Shown piece by piece: positions 7,927-16,634 of a stretch of DNA of 64,000 bases. Source of the DNA: Pseudazoarcus pumilus (GTDB lineage: Bacteria > Pseudomonadota > Gammaproteobacteria > Burkholderiales > Rhodocyclaceae); NCBI RefSeq assembly GCF_002872475.1, contig NZ_CP025682.1, forward strand, positions 2,542,001 through 2,606,000, in the 5' to 3' direction. The notes beneath the pieces are model-generated. The model was given only the letters and a program-made list of their open reading frames with translations. It was not told where the DNA came from and searched no databases. Every line of letters begins with the position of its first letter. Position 1 is the stretch's first letter. Both the position numbers and the translations under genes were made by a program.

Positions 7927-9885
7927 TCAGAAGGCGTAGCGCGCGTCGACCATCAGCGTGCGCCCGTCGGCCGGGTAGTAGCTCTCGCCGAAGCCGTAGT
8001 TGAACGCGGTCGGCGCATACTTGCGGTCGAACAGGTTGAGCGCGCGCGCGCGCAGCGTCCACGCGTCGATGCGCTTGGACACGGCGAGATCAACCACGGT
8101 GTATGAGGGCAGGCGACGGAAGGCATTGGCGTTGTCGCCAGCGTAGTAGCGCTCGCCGACGAAGTTGGCCGCGGCATTCGCGCTCCAGCCGGACGGGCCG
8201 GTCCAGGTCAGGTTCGCGTTGGCGCTCCATTCGGGCACCAGCGGCAACCGCTCGCCGCGATTGTCGCCCGCGCGAAATTCCGCCTTCTGCCAGGTGATGC
8301 CACCGCCCAGACGCCAGGCGCGAGCGAGTTCCACGCTGCCGTCGACCTGCACGCCGCGGTGGCGGCTGCGCGCCAGATTCTCGTTCTCGAACGTCATCGG
8401 GTTGTAGGCGATCTCGTCGGTCATGTCGAGATTGTAGGCCGTCACCCCCAGACGCCAGCCCGAGCCCGAGAACTCGGCGCCGACATCGACGAAGTCCCCG
8501 ACTTCGGGGCGCACCGGCTGCGAGACGAAACCGCCGAAAGTGGTCAGCTCGTCCAGGTTGGCGAAGCGGAAGGTCTCGCCGAAACGCGTGAACACACGCA
8601 CGGCCTGCGTGATGCGCCAGCTCGCACCGGCCTCCCAGATGGTTTCCGCGTGGTCGTTGTCGCGGCGCTTGCCGCCGCTGTCGCGCGCGGACTGGTCCAC
8701 GTTCTGACGTCGCACGCCCACGCTGACGGTGAGTGCGTCGGTGAGCATCGTGTGGTTGTGCAGATAGAAGGCATCGCTTTGCTGGTCGATGCGCACGCTG
8801 TTGGTCGTCGGCGCGGACGGGCTGGCCGCGCTGTCGGCGTCGAGCCGGCCGTCGTAATGGTCGAAGCCGATAACCGTGGTGCTGGCCAGCGAGCCCAGGC
8901 CATGACGCCACTTGAGCCGCGGCGTGAGCGACAGCGTGCGCGTCTCGCGGTCCTGGAAGGTCGGCCAGTTGGAGATGAACGAACGCCCGCGCGTCTCGCC
9001 CAGTCCCAGTTCCGCCGCGAACTCCAGCGTATCGGAGAACGCGTAGCGCACGCCGGGACGCACGTAGGCACTGTCTCGCTCGGCGAAGCTGTCGTCGGTC
9101 TCGGCCTGGCGCGGATCGTCGTCGTACTGCGCGTTGGTGAGCGCACCGGGCAGGCCGAAGCGGGTCCTGGCGCCACCGGCCTCGAGGGTGATCTCGCCGC
9201 GTTCGAGTGCATAGGCGAGGTTGGCCGCGAGCGCGTTGTGCTCCTGCCGGTTGTTGTCGCGCCAGCCGCGACTGGCACGGTGTTCGGCGCTCAGTGCCAC
9301 GCTCAGGTCGCCGCTGCGCGTGGCGTAGTCGGCCGACAGTTCGCGCGTGTCGAAGCTGCCCCAGCCAGCCGTGACGCTCCCGCCCTGCTCGTCGCTCGAT
9401 GTGATGATGTTGATGACGCCGCCCACGGCATTGTCGCCATACTGAACGGCGCCGCTGCCATGGCGCACCTCGATGCGCTCGATGCGCGACAGCGGCACCT
9501 GCGACCAGTCCACACTGGCCGAATCGAGCGGATTGAGGCGCCGGCCATTGAGCAGCACCAGCACGCGCTGTGCGCCACCCTCGCCGAAGCCGCGCATGTC
9601 CACCGCGGTATCGCCGGTCACGCTGCCGTACAGGCCGCGCACCTGCACGCCGGTGACGCGGCGCAGCACGTCGGGCACGGACAGCGCGCCGCTCGCGGCG
9701 ATCTCCTCGCGCGAGATCGTGACCACACGGCCGATGACGTCGATCGATTGTTCGGGAAAGCGCGTCGCGGTCACGATGACCGGCTCGCCGATGGATTCGT
9801 GCACGAGCGTCTGCGCAGCTGCGCCCGACGCGAGGACAGCCGTCAGGGCCGCCGGAACGGCGGATACGAGGGGATGGGATTTCAT
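7927..9885 (-). CDS. btuB: TonB-dependent outer-membrane receptor, BtuB-like
   Basis: Outer-membrane beta-barrel receptor for vitamin B12 uptake, 652 residues. It has a signal peptide (PAALTAVLASGAAAQ), a TonB-box-like stretch (EPVIVTATR), a plug domain (PDVLRRVTGVQVRG and VLVLLNGRRLNPLD) and a barrel ending in an aromatic residue (DARYAF), as required for barrel assembly. The ATG at 9885 follows a GGAG; the frame extends to 9918 without support. Expression is expected to fall when cobalamin is abundant because a complete B12 riboswitch precedes it. Barrel families are hard to assign by substrate alone, so the name leans on that RNA element. Confidence 0.9.
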   Translation of the reverse strand: MKSHPLVSAVPAALTAVLASGAAAQTLVHESIGEPVIVTATRFPEQSIDVIGRVVTISREEIAASGALSVPDVLRRVTGVQVRGLYGSVTGDTAVDMRGFGEGGAQRVLVLLNGRRLNPLDSASVDWSQVPLSRIERIEVRHGSGAVQYGDNAVGGVINIITSSDEQGGSVTAGWGSFDTRELSADYATRSGDLSVALSAEHRASRGWRDNNRQEHNALAANLAYALERGEITLEAGGARTRFGLPGALTNAQYDDDPRQAETDDSFAERDSAYVRPGVRYAFSDTLEFAAELGLGETRGRSFISNWPTFQDRETRTLSLTPRLKWRHGLGSLASTTVIGFDHYDGRLDADSAASPSAPTTNSVRIDQQSDAFYLHNHTMLTDALTVSVGVRRQNVDQSARDSGGKRRDNDHAETIWEAGASWRITQAVRVFTRFGETFRFANLDELTTFGGFVSQPVRPEVGDFVDVGAEFSGSGWRLGVTAYNLDMTDEIAYNPMTFENENLARSRHRGVQVDGSVELARAWRLGGGITWQKAEFRAGDNRGERLPLVPEWSANANLTWTGPSGWSANAAANFVGERYYAGDNANAFRRLPSYTVVDLAVSKRIDAWTLRARALNLFDRKYAPTAFNYGFGESYYPADGRTLMVDARYAF

Positions 9886-9901
9886 CGATGGACTCCGGTT
9901 G

Positions 9902-9921
9902 TCCGTGCGCCCCCGCACGGA
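9902..9921 (-). promoter_or_regulatory. Hairpin between riboswitch and btuB ribosome site
   Basis: Perfect 8-bp stem TCCGTGCG / CGCACGGA with a 4-base loop, lying just ahead of the GGAG (complement of 9893-9896) and the btuB ATG. It may be part of the riboswitch expression platform that hides or frees the ribosome site; the mechanism is inferred. Confidence 0.5.
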
Positions 9922-10004
9922 TCGACCTGTTCAAAACCGAAGTACACGGAGAACGACCTCAGGACACGCATCCCGTCGCCACCCCGCGACACTTCGCCGG
10001 TTCG

Positions 10005-10220
10005 TGTCCGGGCCGGTATCCGGGCTCGCAGACTGAACGGCCGGCCCTGAAGGGCCTCCGCCGGACACATCGCCTTCCCAAACTCGCGTTCAGTGGCTGT
10101 GAGGATGCGTCTTTCGTCTGCTTACCGTTGCGGGGGCAGCACAGGACTTGCGTGGACCGGCCGAACCGGTCACGCGCACCTGTTTCCCGTTCAACCCTGC
10201 GGCACGATCTGCCGCCGGGC
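10005..10220 (-). ncRNA. Cobalamin (AdoCbl-type) riboswitch upstream of btuB
   Basis: Minus-strand leader with the conserved cobalamin riboswitch blocks in order. First is TTGAACGGGAAACAGGTGC (about 10176-10194), then TGCCCCCGCAACGGTAAGC (around 10118-10136), then the TTTGGGAAGG segment. Last is the B12 box GAGCCCGGATACCGGCC (10011-10027). In this class, ligand binding rearranges the downstream RNA and shuts off translation or transcription of B12 uptake genes. It controls the leftward btuB unit and not divergent cobT. The outer boundaries are approximate because the closing stem was not folded. Confidence 0.9.
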
Positions 10221-10372
10221 ACCTGGAGCACGCTCGCCCGTGAGGCGAGGCACGCATGATAGCGCGAAGCCATGCCGTCGTCACAGTCCGCGCGCCCCGC
10301 CCCCGGACATCCCCGATGCGCACTGCGAAGCCGGTGGTAGACTGGCCGCGGACACGACGACGACCCCAGCGC

Positions 10373-11389
10373 ATGCACATTCGCATCGACCCTCCCGACG
10401 AGAATCTTGCCGACGCCCTGCGCGCGAGCGTCGGCGATGCGCTGGGCCGCGTCGGCGAGCTGGCCGTGCAGATCGGGCTTGCCCAGGGAACGCTGCAGCC
10501 GCAGATGCACCGCCCCGCAATCGTGCTGTTCGCCGGCGATCACGGCGCGATCGCCGCCGGTGCCTCGGCACGCCCGCAAAAGATCACGTGGCAGAGCGTG
10601 GAGCGCATCGTCGCCGGCCGTGCGCCGATCAACCTCGCCTGCCGGCAGATGGCACTCGCCCTGTCGGTGGTCGATGCCGGCGTGAGCCACGATTTCGGCG
10701 CGCACGCGGGACTGGTGGACGCCAAGATCGAGCACGGCACGGCCAACTTCGGCCTGGAGCCGGCGATGTGGCGCTCGCAGCTCGAACGCGCGCTCGAACG
10801 CGGCCGCGCCCTCGCCCATGAGTACGCTGCGCTGGGTTGCAGCGCGATCGGCTTCGGCTCGATCGGCGTCGGTGCGCGCGCCTCGGCCACCCTGCTCACG
10901 CACTGCCTGACCGACGTGCCGCTGGATGCGCTGTCGGGCGCCAGCGATGCGAGCGACCCGGCGCCGACCCGACGACGCGCACTGTTCGAGCGCGCGATCG
11001 CGCGCGCCGGACGCCCCGCCGATGCGCACGAGGCGTTGCGCGAGTTCGGCGGTTTCGAGATCGCGATGATGAGCGGCGCCATGCTCGGCGCAGCCGAACG
11101 CCGGCTACTCGTCGTCGTCGACGGCTTGGTGGCGGGCGCCGCGCTGCTGGCCGCCCGCGCCATCGCACCGCAGATCATCGCTTACGCCGCTCTCGCCGAC
11201 CGTTCGCCCGAGCCCGGACATGATCACCTGGCGGCCGCGCTTGGCCTGTGCCCGCTGCTGGAACTGGGGCTGGCCGGCGGCGACGGCCTCGCCGCCGCCC
11301 TGGCGATGCCACTGCTGCGCACGGCCGCCGGGTGCACCAGCGCCGCCGGCGGTCTTGCACCCGCCGGGCGTGACAGCCGGAGTCCCTGA
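10373..11389 (+). CDS. cobT: Nicotinate-nucleotide:dimethylbenzimidazole phosphoribosyltransferase
   Basis: CobT makes alpha-ribazole phosphate, the activated lower ligand of cobalamin, from nicotinate mononucleotide and dimethylbenzimidazole. Recognisable blocks are VLFAGDHGAIAAG, the RAPINLACRQM segment, FGSIGVGARASA and FGGFEIAMMSGAMLGAA. The ATG at 10373 (MHIRIDPPDEN) gives 338 residues, close to family length; the open frame back to 10256 is not supported. The C-terminal motif that normally reads LGEGxGA with the catalytic glutamate appears here as AGGDGLA, so the residue may be aspartate. It is divergent from the riboswitch. No complete corrin pathway is seen, so lower-ligand remodelling of scavenged corrinoids is plausible. 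Confidence 0.9.
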   Translation: MHIRIDPPDENLADALRASVGDALGRVGELAVQIGLAQGTLQPQMHRPAIVLFAGDHGAIAAGASARPQKITWQSVERIVAGRAPINLACRQMALALSVVDAGVSHDFGAHAGLVDAKIEHGTANFGLEPAMWRSQLERALERGRALAHEYAALGCSAIGFGSIGVGARASATLLTHCLTDVPLDALSGASDASDPAPTRRRALFERAIARAGRPADAHEALREFGGFEIAMMSGAMLGAAERRLLVVVDGLVAGAALLAARAIAPQIIAYAALADRSPEPGHDHLAAALGLCPLLELGLAGGDGLAAALAMPLLRTAAGCTSAAGGLAPAGRDSRSP

Positions 11390-11417
11390 CGGCGACACGC
11401 GTATGTGCAGCTTCGCT

Positions 11418-11423
11418 TATAAT
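11418..11423 (+). promoter_or_regulatory. Perfect -10 hexamer TATAAT before the degenerate GGDEF gene
   Basis: TATAAT lies 18 bases before the ATG at 11441 in the short gap after cobT. No good -35 hexamer is seen at 16-18 bases upstream, so this is a candidate promoter only. Confidence 0.35.
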
Positions 11424-11440
11424 CCACCACCGATCCGTCA

Positions 11441-12208
11441 ATGCGGCTCAGCATCCCATCCGAGGTCGAATCCGTGCCACCCGAATTCCTGTACCTTGCC
11501 CTGACGCTGATTCTCGGTCTCGCCATCGGCTTCTACGCCGGCCAGGTATCCACCCGCCGCAGCCGCTCGGCACGCACCGCCGACGCCGTCGTACCCGCGC
11601 GCGCCTCGGCCACCCAGACCGAAGCCGGGGATCTGGCGCGCAAGCTGGCCGAGCGCACGCGCGAGGCCGAATCGCTGCGCGCCAGACTCTCCGCGAACGA
11701 GCGGCAGGTGCGCGAGCGCGCGCTGACCGACCCGCTCACCGGCGTAGGCAACGGCATGCTGCTGTCCGATCGCATCGAACATGCAATCACGCGCGGGCGC
11801 CGCCACAACGCACGCCTGGGCATCATCGTGCTCGACCTCGAAGCGTTCGGTGCCATCAACGAAGGCATCGGCCGCCCGGCCGGTGACCGTCTGCTCGTCG
11901 AAGTCGCGCGCAAGCTGCGCGAGGCCGTGCGTGCCGAGGACACTGTCGCCCATGTGCACGGCGACCGCTTCGCGATCGCGCTCGAGGGCGTGTTCGAGCG
12001 CGAGGACCTTGAACGCGCACGCGAAGCCGTACAGCGCGTATTCGCCGAGCCTTTCACGCTCGACGACAAGGAAATCGAACTCAAGGCGCGCATCGGCAGC
12101 GCACTGTTCCCCAGCGACGGCGAGAACGCCGAGACGCTGCTGCGCGCAGCAGAGCAACAACTCTCGATCGGACGCAAGCGCAAGCGCGCCGCCACGCAGT
12201 CGTCCTGA
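11441..12208 (+). CDS. Membrane protein with degenerate GGDEF domain
   Basis: 255-residue protein: one N-terminal membrane helix (FLYLALTLILGLAIGFYAG), a coiled segment (about residues 60-88) and a GGDEF-fold domain beginning at the usual LTDPLTGVGN. The active-site motif is HGDRF instead of GG[D/E]EF, so diguanylate cyclase activity is improbable. RAED stands exactly five residues before it, in the position of the RxxD inhibitory site that binds cyclic di-GMP, so the protein could be a receptor. A GTG at 11474, preceded by GAGG, is an alternative start that would remove 11 residues. It sits alone between cobT and the LPS core genes. Confidence 0.8.
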   Translation: MRLSIPSEVESVPPEFLYLALTLILGLAIGFYAGQVSTRRSRSARTADAVVPARASATQTEAGDLARKLAERTREAESLRARLSANERQVRERALTDPLTGVGNGMLLSDRIEHAITRGRRHNARLGIIVLDLEAFGAINEGIGRPAGDRLLVEVARKLREAVRAEDTVAHVHGDRFAIALEGVFEREDLERAREAVQRVFAEPFTLDDKEIELKARIGSALFPSDGENAETLLRAAEQQLSIGRKRKRAATQSS

Positions 12209-12277
12209 CGCCCCCCGCACGGGCGGCCGGATCATGAAATAATCCGGGTTTGTCACCCGACGAGCCCGCCCCGCCTC

Positions 12278-13243
12278 ATGAGCGTTCCGCTTCCCGATTT
12301 TTCCACCGGTCGTGTCGTCGTCGTCGGCGACGTCATGCTCGACCGCTACTGGCACGGCTCCACCAACCGCATCTCGCCCGAGGCGCCGGTGCCCATCGTG
12401 CGCGTCGAACAGGACGAGTTCCGCGCCGGCGGCGCCGGCAACGTCGCGATCAACGTCGCCTCGTTGGGCGCGCGCGCCGACATCGTCGGCCTGATCGGCC
12501 ACGACGAGGCCGGCACGCTGCTGCGTCACCGCCTCGAGGACGCCGGCGTCGCCTGCCGCCTGATCGAGGCGCCGCACCATCCGACCATCACCAAGCTGCG
12601 CATCATCAGTCGCCACCAGCAACTGATCCGGCTGGATTTCGAGGAGAGCTTCGCGGTGCTCGAATCGGCCGGCATCGAGGCCGAATGCGACGCCGCCCTG
12701 CCCGGCGCCGGCGCGCTGGTGCTCTCCGACTACGGCAAGGGCACGCTCGCCCAGGTCGGCTCGCTGATCCGCGCCGCGCGCGAGGCCGGCGTGCCGGTCG
12801 TGGTGGACCCCAAGGGCACGGATTTCGGCCGCTACTGCGGCGCGAGCGTAATCACCCCCAACCTTTCCGAGTTCGAGGCCGTGGTCGGGCACTGCGCGAA
12901 CGATGAAGTGCTGGTCGAGCGCGGCGAGGCCCTGCGCGAGGCGCTCGACCTGCAGGCCGTGCTGATCACGCGCAGCGAGCGCGGCATGACGCTGATCGCA
13001 CGCGCGGCCGCACCCCTGACCCTGCCGGCGCGCGCGCGCGACGTGTTCGACGTCACCGGCGCCGGCGACACCGTCGTCGCGCTGCTCGGCGCGGGCCTGG
13101 CCTGCGGTCTGCCGCTGGCCGAGGCGACGCTGCTGGCCAACGTCGCCGCCGGCATCGTCGTCGGCAAGCTGGGCACCGCCAGCGTGAGCCCCGAAGAACT
13201 GCTGCGCGGCCTCGAACAGGCACCCACTGGAGAAACCGCATGA
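12278..13243 (+). CDS. hldA: D-glycero-beta-D-manno-heptose-7-phosphate kinase
   Basis: PfkB/ribokinase-family kinase forming heptose-1,7-bisphosphate for ADP-heptose synthesis, equivalent to the N-terminal half of bifunctional HldE (RfaE domain I). Motifs: [13 protein letters not shown] and [11 protein letters not shown] near the N-terminus, GGAGNVAIN for sugar binding, and DVTGAGDTV for the catalytic base and anion hole. At 321 residues it lacks the adenylyltransferase half, which must be encoded elsewhere. Its last bases overlap the start of hldD (ATGA), so both are co-translated. Confidence 0.93.
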   Translation: MSVPLPDFSTGRVVVVGDVMLDRYWHGSTNRISPEAPVPIVRVEQDEFRAGGAGNVAINVASLGARADIVGLIGHDEAGTLLRHRLEDAGVACRLIEAPHHPTITKLRIISRHQQLIRLDFEESFAVLESAGIEAECDAALPGAGALVLSDYGKGTLAQVGSLIRAAREAGVPVVVDPKGTDFGRYCGASVITPNLSEFEAVVGHCANDEVLVERGEALREALDLQAVLITRSERGMTLIARAAAPLTLPARARDVFDVTGAGDTVVALLGAGLACGLPLAEATLLANVAAGIVVGKLGTASVSPEELLRGLEQAPTGETA

Positions 13244-14190
13244 TCATCGTCACCGGCGGCGCCGGCTTCATCGGCAGCAATATCGTGCAGGGGCTCAACG
13301 CCCGCGGCATCGACGACATCCTGGTCGTCGACGACCTGTCCGACGGCCACAAGTGCCTGAATCTCAACGACGCCGACATCGCCGACTACATGGACAAGGA
13401 CGATTTCCTCGCGCGCATCCGCGCCGGTCAGGATTTCGGCCGCGTCGAGGCGATCTTTCACGAAGGCGCGTGCTCGTCGACCACCGAGTGGGACGGGCGC
13501 TTCGTGATGCAGGTGAACTACGAGTATTCCAAGGCCGTGCTCGATTGGTGTGCACCGACCCGCGTGCCGCTGATCTATGCCTCGTCGGCCTCGGTGTACG
13601 GCATGGGCCCGACCTTCCGCGAGGCGCGCGAGTTCGAACGCCCCCTCAACATGTACGCCTACTCCAAGTTCCAGTTCGACTGCCATCTGCGCCGTCACAT
13701 GCACGCCCTCGAAGGCCAGGTCGCCGGCCTGCGCTACTTCAACGTCTATGGCCCGCGTGAACAGCACAAGGGTTCGATGGCGAGCGTCGCCTGGCACTTC
13801 TACAACCAGCTGGAGACGGCCGGGCGCGTGCGCCTGTTCGAGGGCTCGGACGGCTACGGCCCGGGCGAGCAGCAGCGCGATTTCATCCATGTCGACGACG
13901 TCGTCGCGGTCAACCTGTGGCTGTTCGACAACCCGCAGGTCTCGGGCATCTTCAACGTCGGCACCGGCCGCGCGCAGAGCTTCAACGACGTCGCCCACGC
14001 CGCGATCGGCTGGCACGGTGCCGGCGGCATCGACTACATCCCCTTCCCGGACCACCTCAAGGGCCGCTACCAGAGCTTCACCCAGGCCGACATGGGGACG
14101 CTGCGCGCGGCCGGCTTCGAGCACCGCTTCACCCCGGTCGAGGAAGGCGTGCCGCGCTATCTGGACTGGCTGAAGGACCGAGGACTGTAA
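13240..14190 (+). CDS. hldD: ADP-L-glycero-D-manno-heptose 6-epimerase
   Basis: Short-chain dehydrogenase-type epimerase that converts ADP-D-glycero- to ADP-L-glycero-heptose for the LPS inner core. It has the NAD(P)-binding GGAGFIGSN at residues 6-14, the conserved [12 protein letters not shown] stretch, and the YAYSKFQFD segment holding the YxxxK catalytic pair. Other family features are [13 protein letters not shown] and [12 protein letters not shown]. The length of 316 residues is typical. It directly follows the heptose kinase and precedes the heptosyltransferases. Confidence 0.96.
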   Translation: MIIVTGGAGFIGSNIVQGLNARGIDDILVVDDLSDGHKCLNLNDADIADYMDKDDFLARIRAGQDFGRVEAIFHEGACSSTTEWDGRFVMQVNYEYSKAVLDWCAPTRVPLIYASSASVYGMGPTFREAREFERPLNMYAYSKFQFDCHLRRHMHALEGQVAGLRYFNVYGPREQHKGSMASVAWHFYNQLETAGRVRLFEGSDGYGPGEQQRDFIHVDDVVAVNLWLFDNPQVSGIFNVGTGRAQSFNDVAHAAIGWHGAGGIDYIPFPDHLKGRYQSFTQADMGTLRAAGFEHRFTPVEEGVPRYLDWLKDRGL

Positions 14191-14469
14191 TGCGACAAGA
14201 CGACGCGACACCGGCTCGACGAAATGCGCCGGCGGGGTTACCCGAAATCGCCGGCGTGCGCTGGGCACGCGGCACGCCCGAACTCACCCGACCGCTATCC
14301 GCCCGACCGGTCAATACCGGCACGCCGATATCCGACTGGATCGTCGAGAACCGCCGTTGAGCGCCGCACTCGATCTGGTGGCGTACTTCGCCCCGGCCAT
14401 CGTAGATATCTACCCGCACGGCTGCCAAGACTGCATTTTGCAGATTTTGCACCCCTCGCATGAACCGCG
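14191..14469. other. Gap between hldD and waaF with one short open frame
   Basis: About 280 bases without a recognised gene. An ATG overlapping the hldD stop (TAATG at 14188-14192) opens a 56-codon frame ending at 14360. It has no recognisable family, signal peptide or clear ribosome site, and could be chance. A small inverted repeat CTGCA/TGCAG lies near 14430. Confidence 0.3.
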
Positions 14470-15552
14470 ATGAACCCGACCATCCCTGATCCCGACGATA
14501 TCGAAGACGCCCCCGCCGGCCCGGTGCGCGGCATCCTCGTCGTCGGCCCATCGTGGGTCGGCGACATGGTCATGGCGCAGAGCCTGTTCAAGGTGCTCAA
14601 GGCCGCCGAGCCCGAATGCATCATCGATGTGCTGGCGCCCGAATGGTCGCTGCCCATTCTCGATCGCATGCCCGAGGTGCGCCGCGGCGTGGTGATGCCG
14701 GTGGGCCACGGCAAGCTCGAGCTGGGCACGCGCTGGGCGCTGGGCCAGCAGCTCGGCCGGATCGGTTACAGCCACGCCATCGTGCTGCCCAATTCGCTCA
14801 AATCCGCGCTCGTTCCCGCCTTCGCCGGCATCGCCACGCGCACCGGTTTCCGCGGCGAGATGCGCTACTGGCTGATCAACGACATGCGGCTGCTGTCCAG
14901 GCGTCGCCTGCCGCTGACCGTGCAGCGCTTCGTCGCGCTCGGCCGCACGATCCATCAGCCGCTGCCCGAACCGATCCCGCGCCCGCGACTGGTCGCCGAC
15001 GCAGCCAACCAGGCGCGGTTGCGTGAGGCGCTGGAGTTGCCGCCGGAACGACGCGCCGTGGCCTTCATGCCGGGCGCCGAGTACGGTCCGGCCAAGCAGT
15101 GGCCGCTGGAGCACTTCGCAGCGCTCGCGCGCGAGCTGGTGGCACGCGGGCGCGACGTGTGGATCGTCGGCTCGGGCAAGGACCATGACGCCGGCGAGGC
15201 GATCGCGCAGGCCGCCGGCAGCGGCGTGATCAATCTCGCCGGGCGCACCACGTTGGGCGATGCCGTCGACCTGCTGGCGATGGCCGAGGCTGCGGTCACC
15301 AACGACTCCGGCCTGATGCATGTGGCCGCCGCGGTGGGCGTGCCGCTGGTGGCGATCTTCGGCTCCTCCACGCCGGACCACACGCCGCCGCTGGCCGATC
15401 CGGCACGCGCCAAGGTGCTCTACCTGGGCCTGGAGTGCTCGCCCTGCTTCAAGCGCACCTGCCCTCTCGGCCATCTGCGCTGCCTCACCGAAATCACGCC
15501 GGCCGGCGTGCTCGGCGCACTGGACGAACTGGGCGTGGCTCAGCCGGGATGA
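14470..15552 (+). CDS. waaF: ADP-heptose:LPS heptosyltransferase II
   Basis: GT9-family enzyme adding the second heptose to the LPS inner core at the cytoplasmic face of the inner membrane, 360 residues. Family features: VVGPSWVGDMVMAQSL at the N-terminal Rossmann fold, SLKSALVPAFAGI, MPGAEYGPAKQWPLEHF for nucleotide-sugar contact, NDSGLMHVAAAVGVP and IFGSSTPDHTPPL. A cysteine-rich stretch near the C-terminus (CSPCFKRTCPLGHLRC) is usual for WaaF. The stop overlaps the waaC start by 4 bases. Confidence 0.94.
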   Translation: MNPTIPDPDDIEDAPAGPVRGILVVGPSWVGDMVMAQSLFKVLKAAEPECIIDVLAPEWSLPILDRMPEVRRGVVMPVGHGKLELGTRWALGQQLGRIGYSHAIVLPNSLKSALVPAFAGIATRTGFRGEMRYWLINDMRLLSRRRLPLTVQRFVALGRTIHQPLPEPIPRPRLVADAANQARLREALELPPERRAVAFMPGAEYGPAKQWPLEHFAALARELVARGRDVWIVGSGKDHDAGEAIAQAAGSGVINLAGRTTLGDAVDLLAMAEAAVTNDSGLMHVAAAVGVPLVAIFGSSTPDHTPPLADPARAKVLYLGLECSPCFKRTCPLGHLRCLTEITPAGVLGALDELGVAQPG

Positions 15553-16634
15553 AAGTACTCGTCGTCAAGACCTCCTCGCTGGGCGACGTGATCCACACGC
15601 TGCCGGCGCTCACCGACGCCGCGCGCGCGATCCCCGGCGTGCGCTTCGACTGGCTGGTGGAGGAGAACTTCGCCGAAGTGCCGGCCTGGCACCCGGCCGT
15701 CGAGCGCGTGATCCCGGTCGCGCTGCGTCGCTGGCGGCGTTCCGTGCTGCGCACCTGGCTGGCCGGCGAATGGCAGGCGATGACGCGTTCGGTGAAGCTT
15801 GCCGACTACGATCTGGTGATCGACGCCCAGGGTCTGATCAAGAGCGCGATCCTCACCCGCTATGCCGGCGCACCGGTGCACGGGCTGGACCGCGCATCGA
15901 TCCGCGAGCCGCTGGCGAGCCGCTTCTACGACCAGCGCCATGCCGTCGCCAAGGGACGCCACGCGGTCGAGCGCGTGCGCGAACTGTTCGCCAAGGCGCT
16001 GGGCTACGACAAACCCGACACGCCCTGCGATTACGGGCTGGAGCGCACCCGCGTATTTGGCGACGCACCGCCGCCGGCCACGCCAACGCTGCTCTTCCTG
16101 CACGGCACGACCTGGGCCACCAAGCACTGGCCGGAGATGTACTGGCGAGATCTGACCGAGCGCTGCACGCGCGCCGGCTGGCAGCTGCGCCTGCCGTGGG
16201 GGAATGACGCAGAGCGCGAGCGCGCCGAACGCATCGCCGCCAACCTGTCGGGCGTCACCGTGCTGCCGCGCCTGACGCTGGCCGGCATCGCGGGGGAGCT
16301 CGCCGGCGCCGCGGCCTGCGTCGCGGTCGACACCGGCCTGGGGCATCTGGCCGCCGCGCTCGACGTACCCACCGTCTCGCTGTTCGGTCCCACGCGACCC
16401 GAGCTGACCGGCGCCTGGGGGCCACGCCAACGCCACCTCGCCTCGGACTTCCCGTGCGCGCCATGCCTGTCCGCGCGCTGCCGCCACTACCCGACCAAGG
16501 ACGAGCTGGCGCGCTTCGACGTGGTGCGCGAAAAACCGCTGTGCTACACGCGGCTGGAACCGGATCGCGTGTTCGCCGAGCTGTCCGCGCTGGTCAATGA
16601 GTCCGGGCGACCGGCGCCGGAGACGGCGCGATGA
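15549..16634 (+). CDS. waaC: ADP-heptose:LPS heptosyltransferase I
   Basis: GT9-family enzyme adding the first heptose onto Kdo. It starts with VKTSSLGDVIHTLPALTDA, the hallmark of WaaC, and contains FLHGTTWATKHWPEMYW, DTGLGHLAAALDVP and LFGPTRPELTGAWG. The length is 361 residues from the ATG at 15549, which overlaps the waaF TGA; an upstream frame extension to 15435 is inside waaF. It overlaps the next gene by 4 bases, giving a tightly coupled waaF-waaC-waaG order. Confidence 0.95.
   Translation: MKVLVVKTSSLGDVIHTLPALTDAARAIPGVRFDWLVEENFAEVPAWHPAVERVIPVALRRWRRSVLRTWLAGEWQAMTRSVKLADYDLVIDAQGLIKSAILTRYAGAPVHGLDRASIREPLASRFYDQRHAVAKGRHAVERVRELFAKALGYDKPDTPCDYGLERTRVFGDAPPPATPTLLFLHGTTWATKHWPEMYWRDLTERCTRAGWQLRLPWGNDAERERAERIAANLSGVTVLPRLTLAGIAGELAGAAACVAVDTGLGHLAAALDVPTVSLFGPTRPELTGAWGPRQRHLASDFPCAPCLSARCRHYPTKDELARFDVVREKPLCYTRLEPDRVFAELSALVNESGRPAPETAR

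Noticed and set aside
7386-10050. Plus-strand frames across btuC and btuB
   Set aside because: Composition is shadow-like, and signal peptide, plug and barrel features are all on the minus strand.
14190-14360. 56-codon frame after hldD as a firm gene
   Set aside because: It overlaps the stop neatly but has no ribosome site, family or conserved look; kept only as a remark on the gap.
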